Shown here: positions 6,338 through 6,927 of the stretch, piece after piece
Position numbering within the stretch: the first letter of the stretch is position 1
How the letters are laid out: every line of letters starts with the position of its first letter
Assembly (NCBI GenBank): GCA_013336205.1
Contig: JAAXUD010000147.1
Span: 1 to 6,927, forward strand
DNA length: 6,927 nucleotides
Reading direction: 5' to 3'
Source of the DNA: Lentimicrobium sp.
GTDB lineage: Bacteria; Bacteroidota; Bacteroidia; Bacteroidales; Lentimicrobiaceae
Made by a program: the position numbers and the translations under genes
Notes under the pieces: model-generated
Database searches by the model: none
Seen by the model: only the letters and a program-made list of their open reading frames with translations
Told to the model about the DNA's origin: nothing

Positions 6338-6927
6338 ATGAAACAGGTATACTCAATAGCTCTCTTCCTAATCCTGAGTTTTTCCGGCGGAATCAGTATT
6401 CAGGCTCAGAATTCATCAAATTTCGAGATCTCAAAGAACCTCGATATTTTTGCAACCATGTTCAAAGAGCTTAACAATAATTATGTTGATGAGCTCAATT
6501 ATGGTGACCTGATGAAAACAGGGATCGATGCTATGCTTAATAAGCTCGACCCTTACACCGTCTATATTTCAGAAGCCGAGATCGAAGACTTTAATTTTAT
6601 GACCACCGGACAATACGGTGGCATCGGTGCCTTGATACACAAACAAGGCGATTATGTTGTTGTCTCTGAGCCCTACGAAGATTCTCCTGCAATGAAAGCA
6701 GGCCTCATTCCCGGTGACAGAATATTAAAGGTTAATGAAAAAGACACCAAAGGAAAGTCGGTAAGCGATGTCAGTTCAGTACTGAAAGGTCAGCCAGGCA
6801 CCTCCATAAATTTACTGATCGGACGCCACGAGGGCAAAGAACAACTCAGTATTACGGTAATGAGGGAAAATGTTTCTATCCCCAATGTCGCTTTTTCAGA
6901 AATGCTTGATGAAACTACAGGCTACAT
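6338..6927 (+). CDS. Secreted S41-family C-terminal processing peptidase, N-terminal part (3' end outside window)
   Basis: The frame opens at ATG 6338–6340 and has no stop before the window end, giving 196 codons. Residues 1–23 are a signal peptide (KQV, then hydrophobic YSIALFLILSFSGGIS), with likely cleavage after IQA, so the protease should act in the periplasm or at the envelope. Residues 30–90 form the helical N-terminal region of Ctp proteases, with YVDELNYGDLMKTGIDAMLNKLDPYT and the following FNFMTTGQYGGIGALI. Residues about 95–178 are a PDZ domain: GGIGALI carboxylate-binding loop, SPAMKAGLIPGDRILKVN, and SVLKGQPGTSINLLI. PDZ domains in this family bind the C terminus of substrates. 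The catalytic Ser/Lys part lies beyond the window, so activity cannot be confirmed. It is 29 bases after yidD and probably in the same transcript; no Shine-Dalgarno is seen. Confidence 0.92.
   Translation, partial: MKQVYSIALFLILSFSGGISIQAQNSSNFEISKNLDIFATMFKELNNNYVDELNYGDLMKTGIDAMLNKLDPYTVYISEAEIEDFNFMTTGQYGGIGALIHKQGDYVVVSEPYEDSPAMKAGLIPGDRILKVNEKDTKGKSVSDVSSVLKGQPGTSINLLIGRHEGKEQLSITVMRENVSIPNVAFSEMLDETTGY

Noticed and set aside
6445..6452. TATTTTTG followed by CA inside the S41 protease gene
   Set aside because: It is within conserved coding sequence about 100 bases after the start codon, with no TTTG at 19–21 bases upstream; most likely chance.
1..6927. Mobile element, defence system or CRISPR array
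   Set aside because: No transposase, integrase, nuclease or toxin-like gene, no regularly spaced repeats and no terminal inverted repeats were seen; every long frame is accounted for by a housekeeping or family-assigned gene.

Overview
The window looks like chromosomal DNA of a member of the Bacteroidota, probably a fermentative Bacteroidales-like lineage. The evidence is the DUF4271-type membrane protein, the characteristic Bacteroidota form of HemD, the gene string DUF4271–hemD–rnpA–yidD–S41 peptidase, TAnnTTTG-type promoter elements, AT-rich leaders almost without Shine-Dalgarno sequences, and moderate-to-low G+C. No phage, insertion sequence, CRISPR, rRNA or tRNA is visible. The assignment below family level is inference.

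Left part (1–3673). The 3' end of a YebC/PmpR-family gene runs rightward and meets a leftward operon at a perfect 15-bp hairpin (380–420) that can terminate both. The leftward operon, in transcription order, is pta (phosphate acetyltransferase), a 3-hydroxyacyl-CoA dehydrogenase gene, and ackA (acetate kinase), with gaps of 27 and 31 bases. Pta and AckA together convert acetyl-CoA to acetate with ATP formation. The dehydrogenase between them works on a four-carbon or longer 3-hydroxyacyl/3-oxoacyl-CoA, so the operon links acyl-CoA redox chemistry to acetate production.

Middle (3674–3930). This is a divergent, AT-rich intergenic region. A TAAATTTG element facing pta and a TAATTTTG element facing the right-hand genes are the best promoter candidates.

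Right part (3931–6927). A rightward gene string holds a six-helix DUF4271 membrane protein, a HemD-family protein that appears to start at TTG, RNase P protein (rnpA), YidD (overlapping rnpA by 20 bases), and the 5' part of a secreted PDZ/S41 C-terminal processing protease cut off by the window end. The string mixes tRNA processing, membrane-protein insertion and periplasmic proteolysis with a tetrapyrrole enzyme and an uncharacterised membrane protein.

The window is mostly housekeeping. I see no clearly new defence or mobile system. The points most worth a second look are the dehydrogenase inside the pta–ackA unit and its substituted active-site position, the DUF4271/HemD pair, and the start and promoter assignments.
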